A DNA stretch of 64,000 bases, taken from positions 27,958 through 91,957 of the forward strand of contig DASSEX010000040.1 in assembly GCA_035695045.1 (NCBI GenBank). Reading direction: 5' to 3'. The notes beneath the pieces are model-generated. The model did not search any database. It saw only the letters and a list, made by a program, of their open reading frames with translations, and was not told the DNA's origin. Position 1 is the stretch's first letter. Each line of letters begins with the position of its first letter. The translations under genes were made by a program, and so were the position numbers. Positions 55,206-63,511 of the stretch are shown here, one piece after another. This DNA is from DASSKP01 sp035695045 (lineage in GTDB: Bacteria > Actinomycetota > Actinomycetes > JAFAQI01).

Positions 55206-55684
55206 CGGCGAAGCTCCAGCACGGTCTTGCCGACGCGGATCTGCGCTCCGAGCGCGACCGGGACGGGATCCGTGACGCGTTGCCGGCCGAGGTAGGTGCC
55301 GTTGGTCGACCCGAGGTCTTCGAGGACCCAGCTGTCGCCCTGCGGCACCAGCCGGGCGTGGCGGGTGGAGACGTAGTCGTCGGTCAGGACGAGCGTCGAG
55401 TCGTCAGCGCGGCCGATCGTGATCGGGACTCCCGCCAGGGGAACCGTCGTGCCCTGCAGCGCGCCGCCGGTGACGACGAGCTTGCGCGCAGCGCTGCCCT
55501 TCTCCTTGCGGCCGCGGGGCTCGGCCGGTCGGGCAGGTGGCGCGGGCCGTGGGGTCGTCGCGGGGCGCCGCGCGGTGCGGCTGGAGCCGAAGACGTCCTG
55601 GCGCACGGCCACGACGGCAGCGATGACGAAGGCCCAGAGCAGCACCAGGATGATGGCGCGCAGGAGGAACAGGATCGCGGTCAT
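55202..55684 (-). CDS. fhaB: FHA-domain membrane protein FhaB (FipA-like)
   Basis: 160 residues: N-terminal membrane segment (about 4-27), a linker, and an FHA domain (about 75-155) with phosphothreonine-binding GRADDST, STRHARL and STNGTYLG. Binds phosphorylated division proteins in mycobacteria. ATG 55684 is 9 nt after fhaA. Confidence 0.93.
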   Translation of the reverse strand: MTAILFLLRAIILVLLWAFVIAAVVAVRQDVFGSSRTARRPATTPRPAPPARPAEPRGRKEKGSAARKLVVTGGALQGTTVPLAGVPITIGRADDSTLVLTDDYVSTRHARLVPQGDSWVLEDLGSTNGTYLGRQRVTDPVPVALGAQIRVGKTVLELRR

Positions 55685-55693
55685 GGGCGCAGG

Positions 55694-56482
55694 TCAGTCG
55701 CCGTCCCGCTGGAAGACCAGCGTCGTGGAGCCGAGCTCGATCCGGTCGCCGGGAGCGAGCTGATGACGGGTCACCGGAGCGTCGTTCAGCCGGACTCCGT
55801 TGGTCGATCCCATGTCGACCAGGGTGAACTCGCCGTTCTCCAGCCGGATCTCGGCGTGCCTGCGGGAGACGCCCGGATCGTGCAGCCGGAGGTCTGCCTC
55901 GGCGGCCCGTCCGATCACGGTGACGCTGTGGGTCAGGTGCAGGACCTGCTCCTCGCCTCGTGACTCCGGGGATCCCGCAGCCGCCTTGCCGCCGGCCGAC
56001 AGCACGAGCCGCGGCCGCCCGGGAAGGGCGCCGGCGGGTGCGTCGCCCGCGGCCGCCCGGTCACTGGCGGCGGCCGAGGCGAGAGTACGGCGTCCGCCTT
56101 CCATGACGTCACCGGCCAGCACACCGCTGCGGACCCGGAAGGTGCCCGTGTCGATGTCGGCCATCTCCTCGAAGGCGACCTTCACCGGGCCGACGAACGA
56201 GTAGCCCTGCTCGCCCGCGTGCTCCTGGACCATCGCGGCGAGCTCGTCGCCGAGCTGCTGTGACCAGGGCTCGAGCCGGGCGTGGTCGTGCGTGCCGAGC
56301 TCGACGACGAAGTCGTTGGGCACGAGCACCTTGCCCTGTCCGACGACGGTCTTGCGGTCGTCGGTCTCCCGTTGCAGCGCGCCGGCGATCTCGACCGGCT
56401 GCACGTCGCCTTTGAAGACCTTGGCGAATGCGCCTTCGACCAAGCCGCCGAGCCGTCGCTCGAACCGCTGCAGGACTCCCAC
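55694..56482 (-). CDS. fhaA: FhaA: DUF3662 plus FHA domain
   Basis: 262 residues: N-terminal DUF3662 domain (1-125, MGVLQRFERRLGGLVEGAFA), a flexible linker, and a C-terminal FHA domain (about 183-262; GRAAEADLRLHDPGVSRRHAE, GSTNGVRLN). Mycobacterial FhaA docks on the phosphorylated pseudokinase of MviN/MurJ; here that partner would be the separate protein at 13997. First gene of the seven-gene kinase/elongasome operon. GTG 56482 with GGGAAGGGA upstream. Confidence 0.94.
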   Translation of the reverse strand: MGVLQRFERRLGGLVEGAFAKVFKGDVQPVEIAGALQRETDDRKTVVGQGKVLVPNDFVVELGTHDHARLEPWSQQLGDELAAMVQEHAGEQGYSFVGPVKVAFEEMADIDTGTFRVRSGVLAGDVMEGGRRTLASAAASDRAAAGDAPAGALPGRPRLVLSAGGKAAAGSPESRGEEQVLHLTHSVTVIGRAAEADLRLHDPGVSRRHAEIRLENGEFTLVDMGSTNGVRLNDAPVTRHQLAPGDRIELGSTTLVFQRDGD

Positions 56483-56510
56483 GAAAGCGTCCCTTCCCCA
56501 ACGGCTGGTG

Positions 56511-56516
56511 ATCGTA
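56511..56516 (-). promoter_or_regulatory. -10 element (TACGAT) for the fhaA operon
   Basis: TACGAT on the minus strand 28 nt before the fhaA GTG, leaving a short leader that holds the ribosome site GGGAAGGGA. No convincing -35 at 16-18 bp. Confidence 0.45.
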
Positions 56517-56565
56517 TCCGTGCCGGGTTAAGGGGCTTGCTGCGTGCTAGCGTGAGCGGGCTTCT

Positions 56566-56652
56566 GGGCGAGTGGCGGAATAGGCAGACGCGCACGGTTC
56601 AGGTCCGTGTGTCCGTAAGGACGTGGGGGTTCAACTCCCCCCTCGCCCACCA
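56566..56652 (+). tRNA. leuT: tRNA-Leu (CAG), CCA encoded
   Basis: 87 nt class II tRNA: acceptor GGGCGAG/CTCGCCC, anticodon loop TTCAGGT (anticodon CAG), a long variable arm (GTGTCCGTAAGGACGT), T-arm GGGGG/CCCCC with TTCAACT. Unlike the Ile and Ala genes it encodes its CCA. leuT sits at the same point, divergent from fhaA, in mycobacteria. Confidence 0.97.
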
Positions 56653-56702
56653 CCCACCACCCTTGGACCTCCGTCCCCGCCGCTCCGCCTGCCGCCCGGT
56701 CC

Positions 56703-57581
56703 TCACCGGGCTGCGGCTGCGGCAAGCTGCGGGTAGATCCACGGGGCGATCCACCGCCCCGCTTCCAGGGTGAAGTGGACGCCGTCGTAGCGAAGTCGGA
56801 TGCCGTGGACGACGTTCGTGTAGGTGTGGCGGCCGCCGCTGGTGCGGCGGTTCAGGTCGACGAACGAGACGCGCGGCTCGGCCGACAGGGCTGAGCGCAG
56901 CAGGTGGTTGAAGGCGTCGACGCGGCGCGGGTCGTCCTCCGGCCAGCTTCCGCCGTCCGGCCGGTCGCCCCGGTGGTAGTAGGGAGCGGTGGCGAAGACG
57001 ACCGGTGCGCCTGTGCTCGCGGCGGCCGCGTAGCCGGAGCGCAGCTGTCGGGTGAGGTAGGCGTCGTACCCGCGCTCGCCGATGCGGGTCCACCGGCCAC
57101 GGAGCCTCTGGTCCATCACTTCCCACCGGCCGACGAGGACCAGTACGACGTCCGGCCGGTGCCGGCGTACCGCCGTGGCCCACGCGTGCCGCCATCCACC
57201 GCACCGGCGCGGCCGCTCGTGGAGCGCGCCGAAGTAGCGGTACGGACTGAGCGTGGTCACGCCGCAGCCGATGATGGCGGCGTCGAACACCGTCACGCCG
57301 TGGCGTCCGGCGATGTCGGGGAAGCCGGCGGCCAGCGTCTCCGCGACGGAGTCACCGAGCACGACGACCCGCAGCGGCCCGCGTCGGCGGGACGCGGGGG
57401 CGACGGCGGTCGGGGATGCGGGCGCACTGCGCAGGGTCGGCGCGAACGTCGGGGTCGGTGCTGTCGTGGGCCTCGCCGGCGTCGTGGTCGACGTGCAGCC
57501 GAGGAGGACGCTGCCGGCCGCGAGCAGTGCGGCTGCCCGAGGCAGCCACTCGCGCGTCGGGGCCCGGCGCGCTGGCGGCAT
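56703..57581 (-). CDS. SGNH/GDSL-type hydrolase lipoprotein
   Basis: 292 residues: lipoprotein signal with lipobox LLGC (Cys29), a Pro/Thr linker, then an SGNH fold with GDSVAETLAAGF (catalytic Ser block) and C-terminal YDGVHFT (Asp-x-x-His). Such domains remove or transfer acyl groups on wall or surface glycans; substrate unknown. ATG 57581 lies only 19 bp from the divergent dcd start. Confidence 0.82.
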   Translation of the reverse strand: MPPARRAPTREWLPRAAALLAAGSVLLGCTSTTTPARPTTAPTPTFAPTLRSAPASPTAVAPASRRRGPLRVVVLGDSVAETLAAGFPDIAGRHGVTVFDAAIIGCGVTTLSPYRYFGALHERPRRCGGWRHAWATAVRRHRPDVVLVLVGRWEVMDQRLRGRWTRIGERGYDAYLTRQLRSGYAAAASTGAPVVFATAPYYHRGDRPDGGSWPEDDPRRVDAFNHLLRSALSAEPRVSFVDLNRRTSGGRHTYTNVVHGIRLRYDGVHFTLEAGRWIAPWIYPQLAAAAAR

Positions 57582-57587
57582 GTCGCG

Positions 57588-57593
57588 TATCGT
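57588..57593 (+). promoter_or_regulatory. -10 box (TATCGT) for dcd, overlapping a divergent -10
   Basis: TATCGT, 7 nt, GTG 57601. On the other strand GACGAT (57594-57589) stands 7 nt before the ATG at 57581, so the two -10 boxes share five base pairs and both mRNAs would be leaderless. Confidence 0.5.
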
Positions 57594-57600
57594 CCCAGCC

Positions 57601-58761
57601 GTGACGGGCACGTTCGAGCTGCCGGGTGACCGGGAGGGCGTGCTCCCCAACCAGTACCTCGAGGCCGCGATCAGCGCCGGTGTCCTGGAGGCCGGCGGTT
57701 GGCGGATCCCCGGCGAGAACGTCCAGCCCGCCAGCCTCGACCTGCGCTTGTCCGAGACGGCGTACCGGATCCGCTGCAGCTTCCTGCCGGGCAGCGCGCC
57801 GGTCGAGGAACGCGTCAAGGACTTCATCGTCGACGAGATCGACCTGCGCCGCGAAGGCGCGGTCCTCGAGACCAACAGGCCCTACCTGATCCCGCTCAAG
57901 GAGCGGCTGGCGCTGCCGCCCGGTGTCCGGGGCAAGGCCAACCCCAAGAGCTCGACCGGCCGCGCGGACGTCTTCACCCGCGTCATCACCGACAACAGCG
58001 CGCGCTTCGACGAGATCGCGCCCGGCTACCAGGGGGGCCTCTACCTCGAGGTTGTCCCGCTGTCGTTCCCCATCCGCGTGCGCGAGGACCTCTCGCTCAA
58101 CCAGCTGCGCCTGTCGGTCGGCCGGGCGGAGCTGACCGACGACGAGGTGCGCGCGCACCACGAGAAGGAACCGATCCTGTACGACGCCGGCCGGTCGGTG
58201 CCGGCCGACGCGCTGGCGCTCGGCAACGGTTTGTTCCTCGGCCTGAACCTCCGCGGTGACGACCGCGGCCGGGTGGGCTACCGAGCGCGCGGCAGCGCGC
58301 CACTGCTGGACATGACGAAGGTCGGGCAGAGCGACCCGGAGCCCTACTGGGAGGACGTCCGTCGCGAGGACGGCGACCGGATCATCCTCACGCCGCGCAA
58401 CTTCTACCTGCTGATGTCGCACGAAGCGGTGTGCATTCCCCCGTCGCTGGCCGCGGAGATGACGGCGTACGACCCGACCAGCGGAGAGCTGCGCACGCAC
58501 TACGCCGGGTTCTTCGATCCCGGCTTCGGCTACAACCCGGCCGGCGAGAGTGTCGGCTCGACCGCCGCGCTCGAGGTGCGGGCGCACGACGTGCCGTTCA
58601 TGGTCGAGGACCGTCAGCGGGTCTGCAAGCTGACGTTCGAGCGAATGCTGGAGCCGCCGACGCTGCTCTACGGGCAGCAGATCGGGTCCAACTACCAGGG
58701 TCAGACCGAGACCCTCGGCAAACACTTCCGCCGGCCGGGAGACTCGCCCTCGGGCGCATGA
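57601..58761 (+). CDS. Two-domain dCTP deaminase (DCD family, proteobacterial type)
   Basis: 386 residues, about twice the usual bacterial Dcd. Two dUTPase-like halves: the first has QPASLDLRLSETAYRIR, ANPKSSTGRADVFTRVI and GYQGGLYLEVVP; the second has NFYLLMSHEAVCIPP, HYAGFFDPGFGY and LEVRAHDVPF. This layout is that of the long 2'-deoxycytidine 5'-triphosphate deaminases known mainly from alphaproteobacteria, which convert dCTP to dUTP. Unusual in an actinobacterium; transfer is possible, although codon use looks like its neighbours. Confidence 0.85.
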   Translation: MTGTFELPGDREGVLPNQYLEAAISAGVLEAGGWRIPGENVQPASLDLRLSETAYRIRCSFLPGSAPVEERVKDFIVDEIDLRREGAVLETNRPYLIPLKERLALPPGVRGKANPKSSTGRADVFTRVITDNSARFDEIAPGYQGGLYLEVVPLSFPIRVREDLSLNQLRLSVGRAELTDDEVRAHHEKEPILYDAGRSVPADALALGNGLFLGLNLRGDDRGRVGYRARGSAPLLDMTKVGQSDPEPYWEDVRREDGDRIILTPRNFYLLMSHEAVCIPPSLAAEMTAYDPTSGELRTHYAGFFDPGFGYNPAGESVGSTAALEVRAHDVPFMVEDRQRVCKLTFERMLEPPTLLYGQQIGSNYQGQTETLGKHFRRPGDSPSGA

Positions 58762-58762
58762 T
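58757..58762 (+). promoter_or_regulatory. -10-like box (CATGAT) before zincin gene
   Basis: CATGAT, 6 nt, GTG 58769; it overlaps the dcd stop codon. Matches the TANNNT spacing but with C for the first T. Confidence 0.4.
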
Positions 58763-58768
58763 GGACGG

Positions 58769-59113
58769 GTGGTCGACGTCGACGAGGACACCTTCGGTCG
58801 CCTGGTCGAGGAGGCGCTCGACTCGATCCCGCCGGAACTCGGCCGGGTCATGCGCAACGTCGCCGTCGTGGTCGAGGACTACGGCGGGTCGCCGAACCTC
58901 CTCGGCCTCTACCAGGGCGTGCCGCTGACGTCGCGCACGTCGTCGTACGGCGGGGTGCTGCCGGACCGGATCACGATCTACCGGCTGCCGATCTGCCGGA
59001 GGGCTCGCGACCTCGCCGACGTCGTACGGCAGGTTCAGATCACCGTTGTGCACGAGGTCGCCCACCACTTCGGCATCGACGACAAGCGGCTCCACGAGCT
59101 CGGCTGGGCCTAG
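58769..59113 (+). CDS. Minimal zincin metallopeptidase
   Basis: 114 residues, the compact PF06262-type zincin. The HExxH site is in TVVHEVAHHFGIDDKRLHELGW, with the third ligand region close behind. Cytoplasmic; no established substrate. GTG start 7 nt after dcd; ends at a strong hairpin. Confidence 0.88.
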   Translation: MVDVDEDTFGRLVEEALDSIPPELGRVMRNVAVVVEDYGGSPNLLGLYQGVPLTSRTSSYGGVLPDRITIYRLPICRRARDLADVVRQVQITVVHEVAHHFGIDDKRLHELGWA

Positions 59114-59161
59114 CGCCGCAGCGGCCTCGAGACGCACTTACGTCTTCAGCCCGCTGCGGCG
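59114..59161 (+). terminator. Hairpin after zincin gene
   Basis: Perfect 11-bp inverted repeat, CGCCGCAGCGG (59114-59124) and CCGCTGCGGCG (59151-59161), starting right after the TAG stop. No U-run. The 3' arm is largely made of repeat copy 2. Confidence 0.6.
59136..59159 (+). repeat. Dispersed 24-bp repeat, copy 2
   Basis: Identical over 24 bp to 43035-43058; the four bases GACG just before (59131-59134) also match copy 1, after one mismatch. Here its second half forms the hairpin's 3' arm. Confidence 0.85.
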
Positions 59162-59167
59162 GACAAT
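59162..59167 (+). promoter_or_regulatory. -10-like box (GACAAT) of leaderless fpg-family mRNA
   Basis: GACAAT immediately after the hairpin, then 6 nt (GGAGCG) and GTG 59174. Confidence 0.45.
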
Positions 59168-59173
59168 GGAGCG

Positions 59174-60034
59174 GTGCCGGAGCTTCCCGAGGTGCAGGCG
59201 CTCGTCGACTTCCTCGTCGACAAGGCGGTCGGCCAGGTCGTGGCACGTGTCGATGTCGCGTCGATCAACGTCCTCAAGACCTTCGACCCGCCGCCCACGG
59301 TGCTCGGCGGGCTGACGGTCACCGGTGCCACCCGCCACGGCAAGTTCCTCGACATCGACGTCGACGGTCTGCATCTCATCGCGCACCTGTCGCGCGCAGG
59401 CTGGCTGCACTGGCGCGACCAGCTGCCCGCGACGCTGCTCAAGCCGGGCAAGGGCCCGATCGCCCTGCGCGTGCATCTCGCGAACGGCAGTGGTTTCGAC
59501 CTCACGGAGCAAGGCACGCAGAAACGACTCGCCGTGTACGTCGTCCGCGACCCGCAGGAGGTGCCGGGAATCGCTCGGCTCGGGCCCGACCCGCTCGCGG
59601 ACGGCTACTCCCTCGACGAGTTCCGGGCGCTGCTCGCGAGCGACCGGTCGCAGGTCAAGGGACTCCTGCGCGACCAGTCGAAGCTCGCCGGGATCGGCAA
59701 CGCCTACTCCGACGAGATCCTGCACGCCGCGAAGCTGTCGCCGTTCAAGCCGGCGGCGAACCTCGACGCGGAAGAGACCGAGCGGCTCTACGCCGCGATG
59801 CGGGAGATCCTGCGCGACGCCGTCGAGCGCGCCCGCGGTCTCGCTGCCGGCGAGCTGAAGGCCGAGAAGAAGCTCGGCATGCGGGTGCACGGCCGGGTCG
59901 GGCAGCCCTGCCCGGTCTGCGGCGACGTGGTGCGCGAGGTGTCGTTCGCGGACTCGAGCCTCGACTACTGCGCGACCTGCCAGACCGGTGGCAAGCCGCT
60001 CGCCGACCGCCGCCTCTCGCGCCTGCTCAAGTGA
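59174..60034 (+). CDS. Fpg/Nei-family DNA glycosylase
   Basis: 286-residue base-excision enzyme. After loss of the initiator it begins PELPEV, with the catalytic Pro and Glu; Lys in RHGKFLDID, the H2TH region LAGIGNAYSDEILHAA, and a zinc finger CPVCGD...YCATCQTGG. It belongs to the actinobacterial subfamily ending RRLSRLLK rather than canonical MutM; which lesion is cut cannot be stated. Neighbouring dCTP deaminase also handles DNA base integrity. Confidence 0.92.
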   Translation: MPELPEVQALVDFLVDKAVGQVVARVDVASINVLKTFDPPPTVLGGLTVTGATRHGKFLDIDVDGLHLIAHLSRAGWLHWRDQLPATLLKPGKGPIALRVHLANGSGFDLTEQGTQKRLAVYVVRDPQEVPGIARLGPDPLADGYSLDEFRALLASDRSQVKGLLRDQSKLAGIGNAYSDEILHAAKLSPFKPAANLDAEETERLYAAMREILRDAVERARGLAAGELKAEKKLGMRVHGRVGQPCPVCGDVVREVSFADSSLDYCATCQTGGKPLADRRLSRLLK

Positions 60035-60074
60035 GGGCGTAAGGTCGGCTGCGCAAGGCAGCACAGCACTGAGG

Positions 60075-60160
60075 CACGCGGGAGCTCGGACGCACCGGGC
60101 TGAGAGGGCGACTAGCGGGTCGCCGACCGCCGAACCAGCCGGGTAATGCCGGCATGAGGA
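60075..60160 (+). promoter_or_regulatory. TPP riboswitch (THI element)
   Basis: Thiamine-pyrophosphate aptamer: GGGAGCTCGG, the invariant GGGCTGAGAGGG (P2/J), a variable P3a hairpin GGCGAC/GTCGCC, then CCGAACCAGCCGGGTAATGC with the P5 stem GCCGG/CCGGC and the closing ATGAGGAG. The closing strand contains the ribosome-binding sequence GAGGAG for the ATG at 60167, so ligand binding should block translation of the permease. Confidence 0.93.
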
Positions 60161-60166
60161 GAGGCC

Positions 60167-61540
60167 ATGACGGCGACCGTCGACCGCATCGACCTGCCCA
60201 CGCCCCGCGCAGAGGCTCCGTTCACGCTGGACGAACCCGCACCGCGGGTGCTCGGCTGGCTCGACCAGATCGGCCTGTGGGGCAACCTCGGCATGTCGAT
60301 CCTCGGGCCGGTCACCGCGATCTACATCCTGCAGCCCTACCAGCTGAAGGCGATGTCGTACGTCGGCGCCGCCGTCGCGATCATCGTCGGGACCGTCCTC
60401 GGCACGCTGCTCGTCGCCGCAGCCGCGGTGCCCGGTGCGGAGACCGGCGCTCCGTCGATGGTGCTGCTGCGCGGGTTGTTCGGGCGGCGGCTGTCCTATC
60501 TGCCGACGGTCGTCAACGTCGTGCAGCTCGTGGGCTGGTCGGTGTTCGAGATCGTGGTCATCGCCGCGGCTGCCGAGCAGCTGCTGCCGTGGCACTCGCA
60601 CCGCTGGCCGTACGTCGTCGTCGGTGGCGTGCTCACCACCCTGATGGCGATCCGGCCGCTCGGCGTCGTACGCATCTTGCGGCGCTACGCGCTCGCCCTG
60701 GTCACGTTGTCGACGATCTACCTCTACGTCCAGCTGCTGCGGCACCCGATGCCGTCGCTCACGCACGGCTCGTGGGCCGGCTTCTGGCCCGGAGCGGACT
60801 ACGCGATCGCCGCGGCGGTGTCCTTCGCCCCGCTGGCGAGCGACTACACCCGGCACGCCAAGTCGGCCCGATCCGCGTTCGGGGCCACGATGATCGGCTA
60901 CACGATCGCCCAGTCGGCGTCGTACATCCTCGGTCTCGCCGCGATCGCGACTGTCGTGCGCGCAAGTGACGCAGCGTCGACGCACGCGATGTTCGGCGCA
61001 TTCATCGCGGTGCCCGTCGGGTGGCTCGCCTTCGGCATCCTCGTCGCGCGCGAGCTCGACCAGTCGTTCGCCGACAGCTATTCGACTGTCGTGTCCGTGC
61101 AGAACGTCTTCCCGCGCTTCGACCGGCGGCTGCTCGCCGTCCTCGTCGGCGGGATCGCGACCGTGCTGGCGCTCGCGCTGAGGATCGACGACTACGCGAA
61201 CTTCCTCGCGTTGCTCGGTTCGGTGTTCGTGCCGCTGACGGCGTGCCTCGTCGTCGACTACTTCGTCGGCCATCGACACCTGTACGACGTGACCGAGAGC
61301 GCGCCGGCGCGGCCGTTGATGGTGGTGCCGTGGCTGGCTGGCGTCGTCGTCTACCAGCTGGTCAACCCCGGCTACGTCGGTTGGTGGGTCGACCGCTGGG
61401 CGACCGTGCAGTCCTGGCTGCACTTCACGCCGCAGACGTGGATGAGCGCGTCGGTGTTGTCGTTCGCCGTCGCCGCACTGCTCACGCTGCCCGTGACGCT
61501 GGCCTCCCGACGACGTGCAGGGCGTACCGTCCGGCAATGA
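60167..61540 (+). CDS. cytX: CytX-like NCS1 permease, probable thiamine-precursor uptake
   Basis: 457 residues, about 12 membrane segments, of the NCS1 nucleobase/cation symporter family (WGNLGMSILGPVTAIYI, GAPSMVLLRGLFGRRLSY, PLASDYTRHA). The TPP riboswitch upstream places it in thiamine metabolism; CytX/hydroxymethylpyrimidine uptake is the usual role of such riboswitched NCS1 genes. No thi biosynthesis gene is in the window. Confidence 0.9.
   Translation: MTATVDRIDLPTPRAEAPFTLDEPAPRVLGWLDQIGLWGNLGMSILGPVTAIYILQPYQLKAMSYVGAAVAIIVGTVLGTLLVAAAAVPGAETGAPSMVLLRGLFGRRLSYLPTVVNVVQLVGWSVFEIVVIAAAAEQLLPWHSHRWPYVVVGGVLTTLMAIRPLGVVRILRRYALALVTLSTIYLYVQLLRHPMPSLTHGSWAGFWPGADYAIAAAVSFAPLASDYTRHAKSARSAFGATMIGYTIAQSASYILGLAAIATVVRASDAASTHAMFGAFIAVPVGWLAFGILVARELDQSFADSYSTVVSVQNVFPRFDRRLLAVLVGGIATVLALALRIDDYANFLALLGSVFVPLTACLVVDYFVGHRHLYDVTESAPARPLMVVPWLAGVVVYQLVNPGYVGWWVDRWATVQSWLHFTPQTWMSASVLSFAVAALLTLPVTLASRRRAGRTVRQ
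61525..61530 (+). promoter_or_regulatory. -10 box (TACCGT) inside cytX for leaderless downstream mRNA
   Basis: TACCGT, 6 nt (CCGGCA), ATG 61537. It lies within the last codons of cytX and would let the next gene escape riboswitch control. Confidence 0.55.
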
Positions 61541-61989
61541 GCCTGAGCCGCCCGCAGCGCTTTCTCGGCTACGGCCTCGCCGGTTGGTGCAGCGAGATCC
61601 TCACGACGGGTCTGCGCAGCCATGGGCGTGACGGCAACTGGCGGCTGACCGGCCACACCTACCTCTGGATGCTGCCGATCTACGGCGTCGCCGCAGTGGC
61701 GTTCGAGCCGGCAGATACCGCTGCCCGCGACGCCGGCTGGACCTGGTGGCAGCGAGCAGCGGCCTGGACGGCCGGCATCTACGTCGTCGAGGCCGCGAGC
61801 GGCGAGCTGCTGCGTCAGGTGACCGGCGAGGTGCCGTGGGACTACTCGAGGCCGCGCGGGGGGAAGCCGGTGCCAGCGCACTGGCGCGGGCTCGTGCGGC
61901 CGGCGTACGCACCCGTCTGGTTCGCGGTCGGGCTCGGCATGGAGCGCCTGCACGACTTGTTCGACCGCGTGGAGATTTCTCCGCGCTGA
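61537..61989 (+). CDS. TMEM229/CmpB-like membrane protein
   Basis: 150 residues with four hydrophobic segments. The sequence RFLGYGLAGWCSEILTTGLR and HTYLWMLPIYGVAAVAFEP matches the small putative-permease family PF06541 that also contains eukaryotic TMEM229 (GWC-E and LWM-PIYG features). No established function. ATG overlaps the cytX stop (ATGA). Confidence 0.75.
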   Translation: MSLSRPQRFLGYGLAGWCSEILTTGLRSHGRDGNWRLTGHTYLWMLPIYGVAAVAFEPADTAARDAGWTWWQRAAAWTAGIYVVEAASGELLRQVTGEVPWDYSRPRGGKPVPAHWRGLVRPAYAPVWFAVGLGMERLHDLFDRVEISPR

Positions 61990-62011
61990 GCTGAAGTGGG
62001 AAAATCACGAC

Positions 62012-63511
62012 ATGCGTCGCCGACCGGCAGTCTGGGGGCTCGCGGCGTCGTGCCTCGTCCTCGCCGCGTGCGGGACACGGCTCCCCGACTCGGCTTTCGT
62101 GCGGGCGCAGCAAGCGATGGGTGGACCGGCCGTGACCGGCCCGTCCGGCCAGCCGCTGCCCGGTGTCAGCACCGCGCCCGGCGGCGGGGTCGTGGGCGGC
62201 GGCGGCAACCTGCCCGGCGGGGTGGCGTCGGCGGGACCGTCGGGCGGCACCGGGTCCGGCGGCGGCAAGACCACGACCGGTGGCGGTGGCGGTGGCGGCA
62301 ACACCGCGTCGGACACCGGCGTCACCGCCACGACCATCACCATCGGGTCCATTGCCAGCAAGACCAACCCGTTCGACCCCCGCGCGTTCGTCGGTCCGCT
62401 CTACGGCATCGAGGCTTTCGTCCGCTGGACCAACGCGCATGGAGGCATCCATGGCCGCCAGCTCGTCCTGAAGACCTGCGACGACCAGGGCAGCGGCGAC
62501 TCCAACGTCAGCTGCGTGCATCAGCTCATCGACTCCGACCATGTCTTCGCACTGGTCAGCAACGCGATCCTCGACTACAGCGGGGCGGGTTACGTCAACA
62601 GCAAAGCCGTGCCGGACATCGGCAGCCAGCCGATCGACAACGCCTACGCCCAGTACCCCCACCTGTGGGACATCTACGGCGAGGAGTATCCGCGCGACGG
62701 CAAGCAGGTCGGGTTCAACGGAAAGCTCTACGGCGGCACCGAGGTCTACCGCTACTTCAAGCAGAAGTTCCCGAAGGTGCCGCTGAAGGCCGGCGTCGTC
62801 GAGTACAACCAGGACGCGTCACAACGCTTCGGCGACAGCATCGTCAACGGGCTGCAGCACGAGGGATACACCGTTGACAAGAAGGTCGTGAACTTCGCGC
62901 TGCCGGACTACGACTCCGTTGCGATCGACTTCAAGAACAAAGGCGTGCAGTACGTCTACGACACGATCGACCGGCAGGGCAACGTGCGGCTCTGCAAGGC
63001 GTTCGACGACAACGGTCTGAAGCTCACGGCGAAGGTGCTGACGACACAGAGCTGGGAGCAGTCGATCCGCTCCGACTACAGCGCCTCGCCGACCTGCCGC
63101 AACGAGATGTGGGTCACCGGAAACACCCTCAACTTCGAGGACACCAAGTTCGCACCGGTGGCGGCGTTCCGACAGCAGATGGCCGCGGACGGCCACGGCG
63201 GATCGGACCAGCTGTCGGAGTGGGCACTCGAGGGGTGGGCGGGCGGACAGTGGTTCGCCGACGCGGCTTCGTCGTGCGGCGCGAAGCTCACCAGACGCTG
63301 CGTCGAGGGGTTCATGAACAACGGCAAGCCGTACGACGCCGGCGGCCTGCTGACGTCACGGTTCTTCGTCGAGCTGAAGACGCCCAGGGAGCCGTCGACC
63401 AACTGCATCAACGTCGCCAGATGGCTGGACTCGCGCAACGCATGGGTGACGCAGGTCCCCGACATGAACAAGAACTGCTTCACCGTGCATGAGTGGCCGT
63501 ATCAGGCCTGA
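62012..63511 (+). CDS. ABC-transporter substrate-binding lipoprotein (LivK/Peripla_BP_6 type)
   Basis: 499 residues: lipobox LAAC (Cys20), a Gly/Ser/Thr-rich linker (about 40-100) and a two-lobe type I periplasmic-binding fold (TITIGSIASKTNPFDPR, AFVRWTNAHGGIHGRQLVL, CVHQLIDSDHVFALVSNA). The family takes up branched amino acids, amides, urea and similar ligands; the ligand here is unknown. The ATPase subunit is encoded on the opposite strand, with stops overlapping by 10 bp. Confidence 0.88.
   Translation: MRRRPAVWGLAASCLVLAACGTRLPDSAFVRAQQAMGGPAVTGPSGQPLPGVSTAPGGGVVGGGGNLPGGVASAGPSGGTGSGGGKTTTGGGGGGGNTASDTGVTATTITIGSIASKTNPFDPRAFVGPLYGIEAFVRWTNAHGGIHGRQLVLKTCDDQGSGDSNVSCVHQLIDSDHVFALVSNAILDYSGAGYVNSKAVPDIGSQPIDNAYAQYPHLWDIYGEEYPRDGKQVGFNGKLYGGTEVYRYFKQKFPKVPLKAGVVEYNQDASQRFGDSIVNGLQHEGYTVDKKVVNFALPDYDSVAIDFKNKGVQYVYDTIDRQGNVRLCKAFDDNGLKLTAKVLTTQSWEQSIRSDYSASPTCRNEMWVTGNTLNFEDTKFAPVAAFRQQMAADGHGGSDQLSEWALEGWAGGQWFADAASSCGAKLTRRCVEGFMNNGKPYDAGGLLTSRFFVELKTPREPSTNCINVARWLDSRNAWVTQVPDMNKNCFTVHEWPYQA

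Noticed and set aside
59138..61537. A 799-codon minus-strand frame across fpg, the riboswitch and cytX
   Set aside because: It crosses a clear riboswitch and two certain genes; Arg/His/Asp-rich shadow composition.
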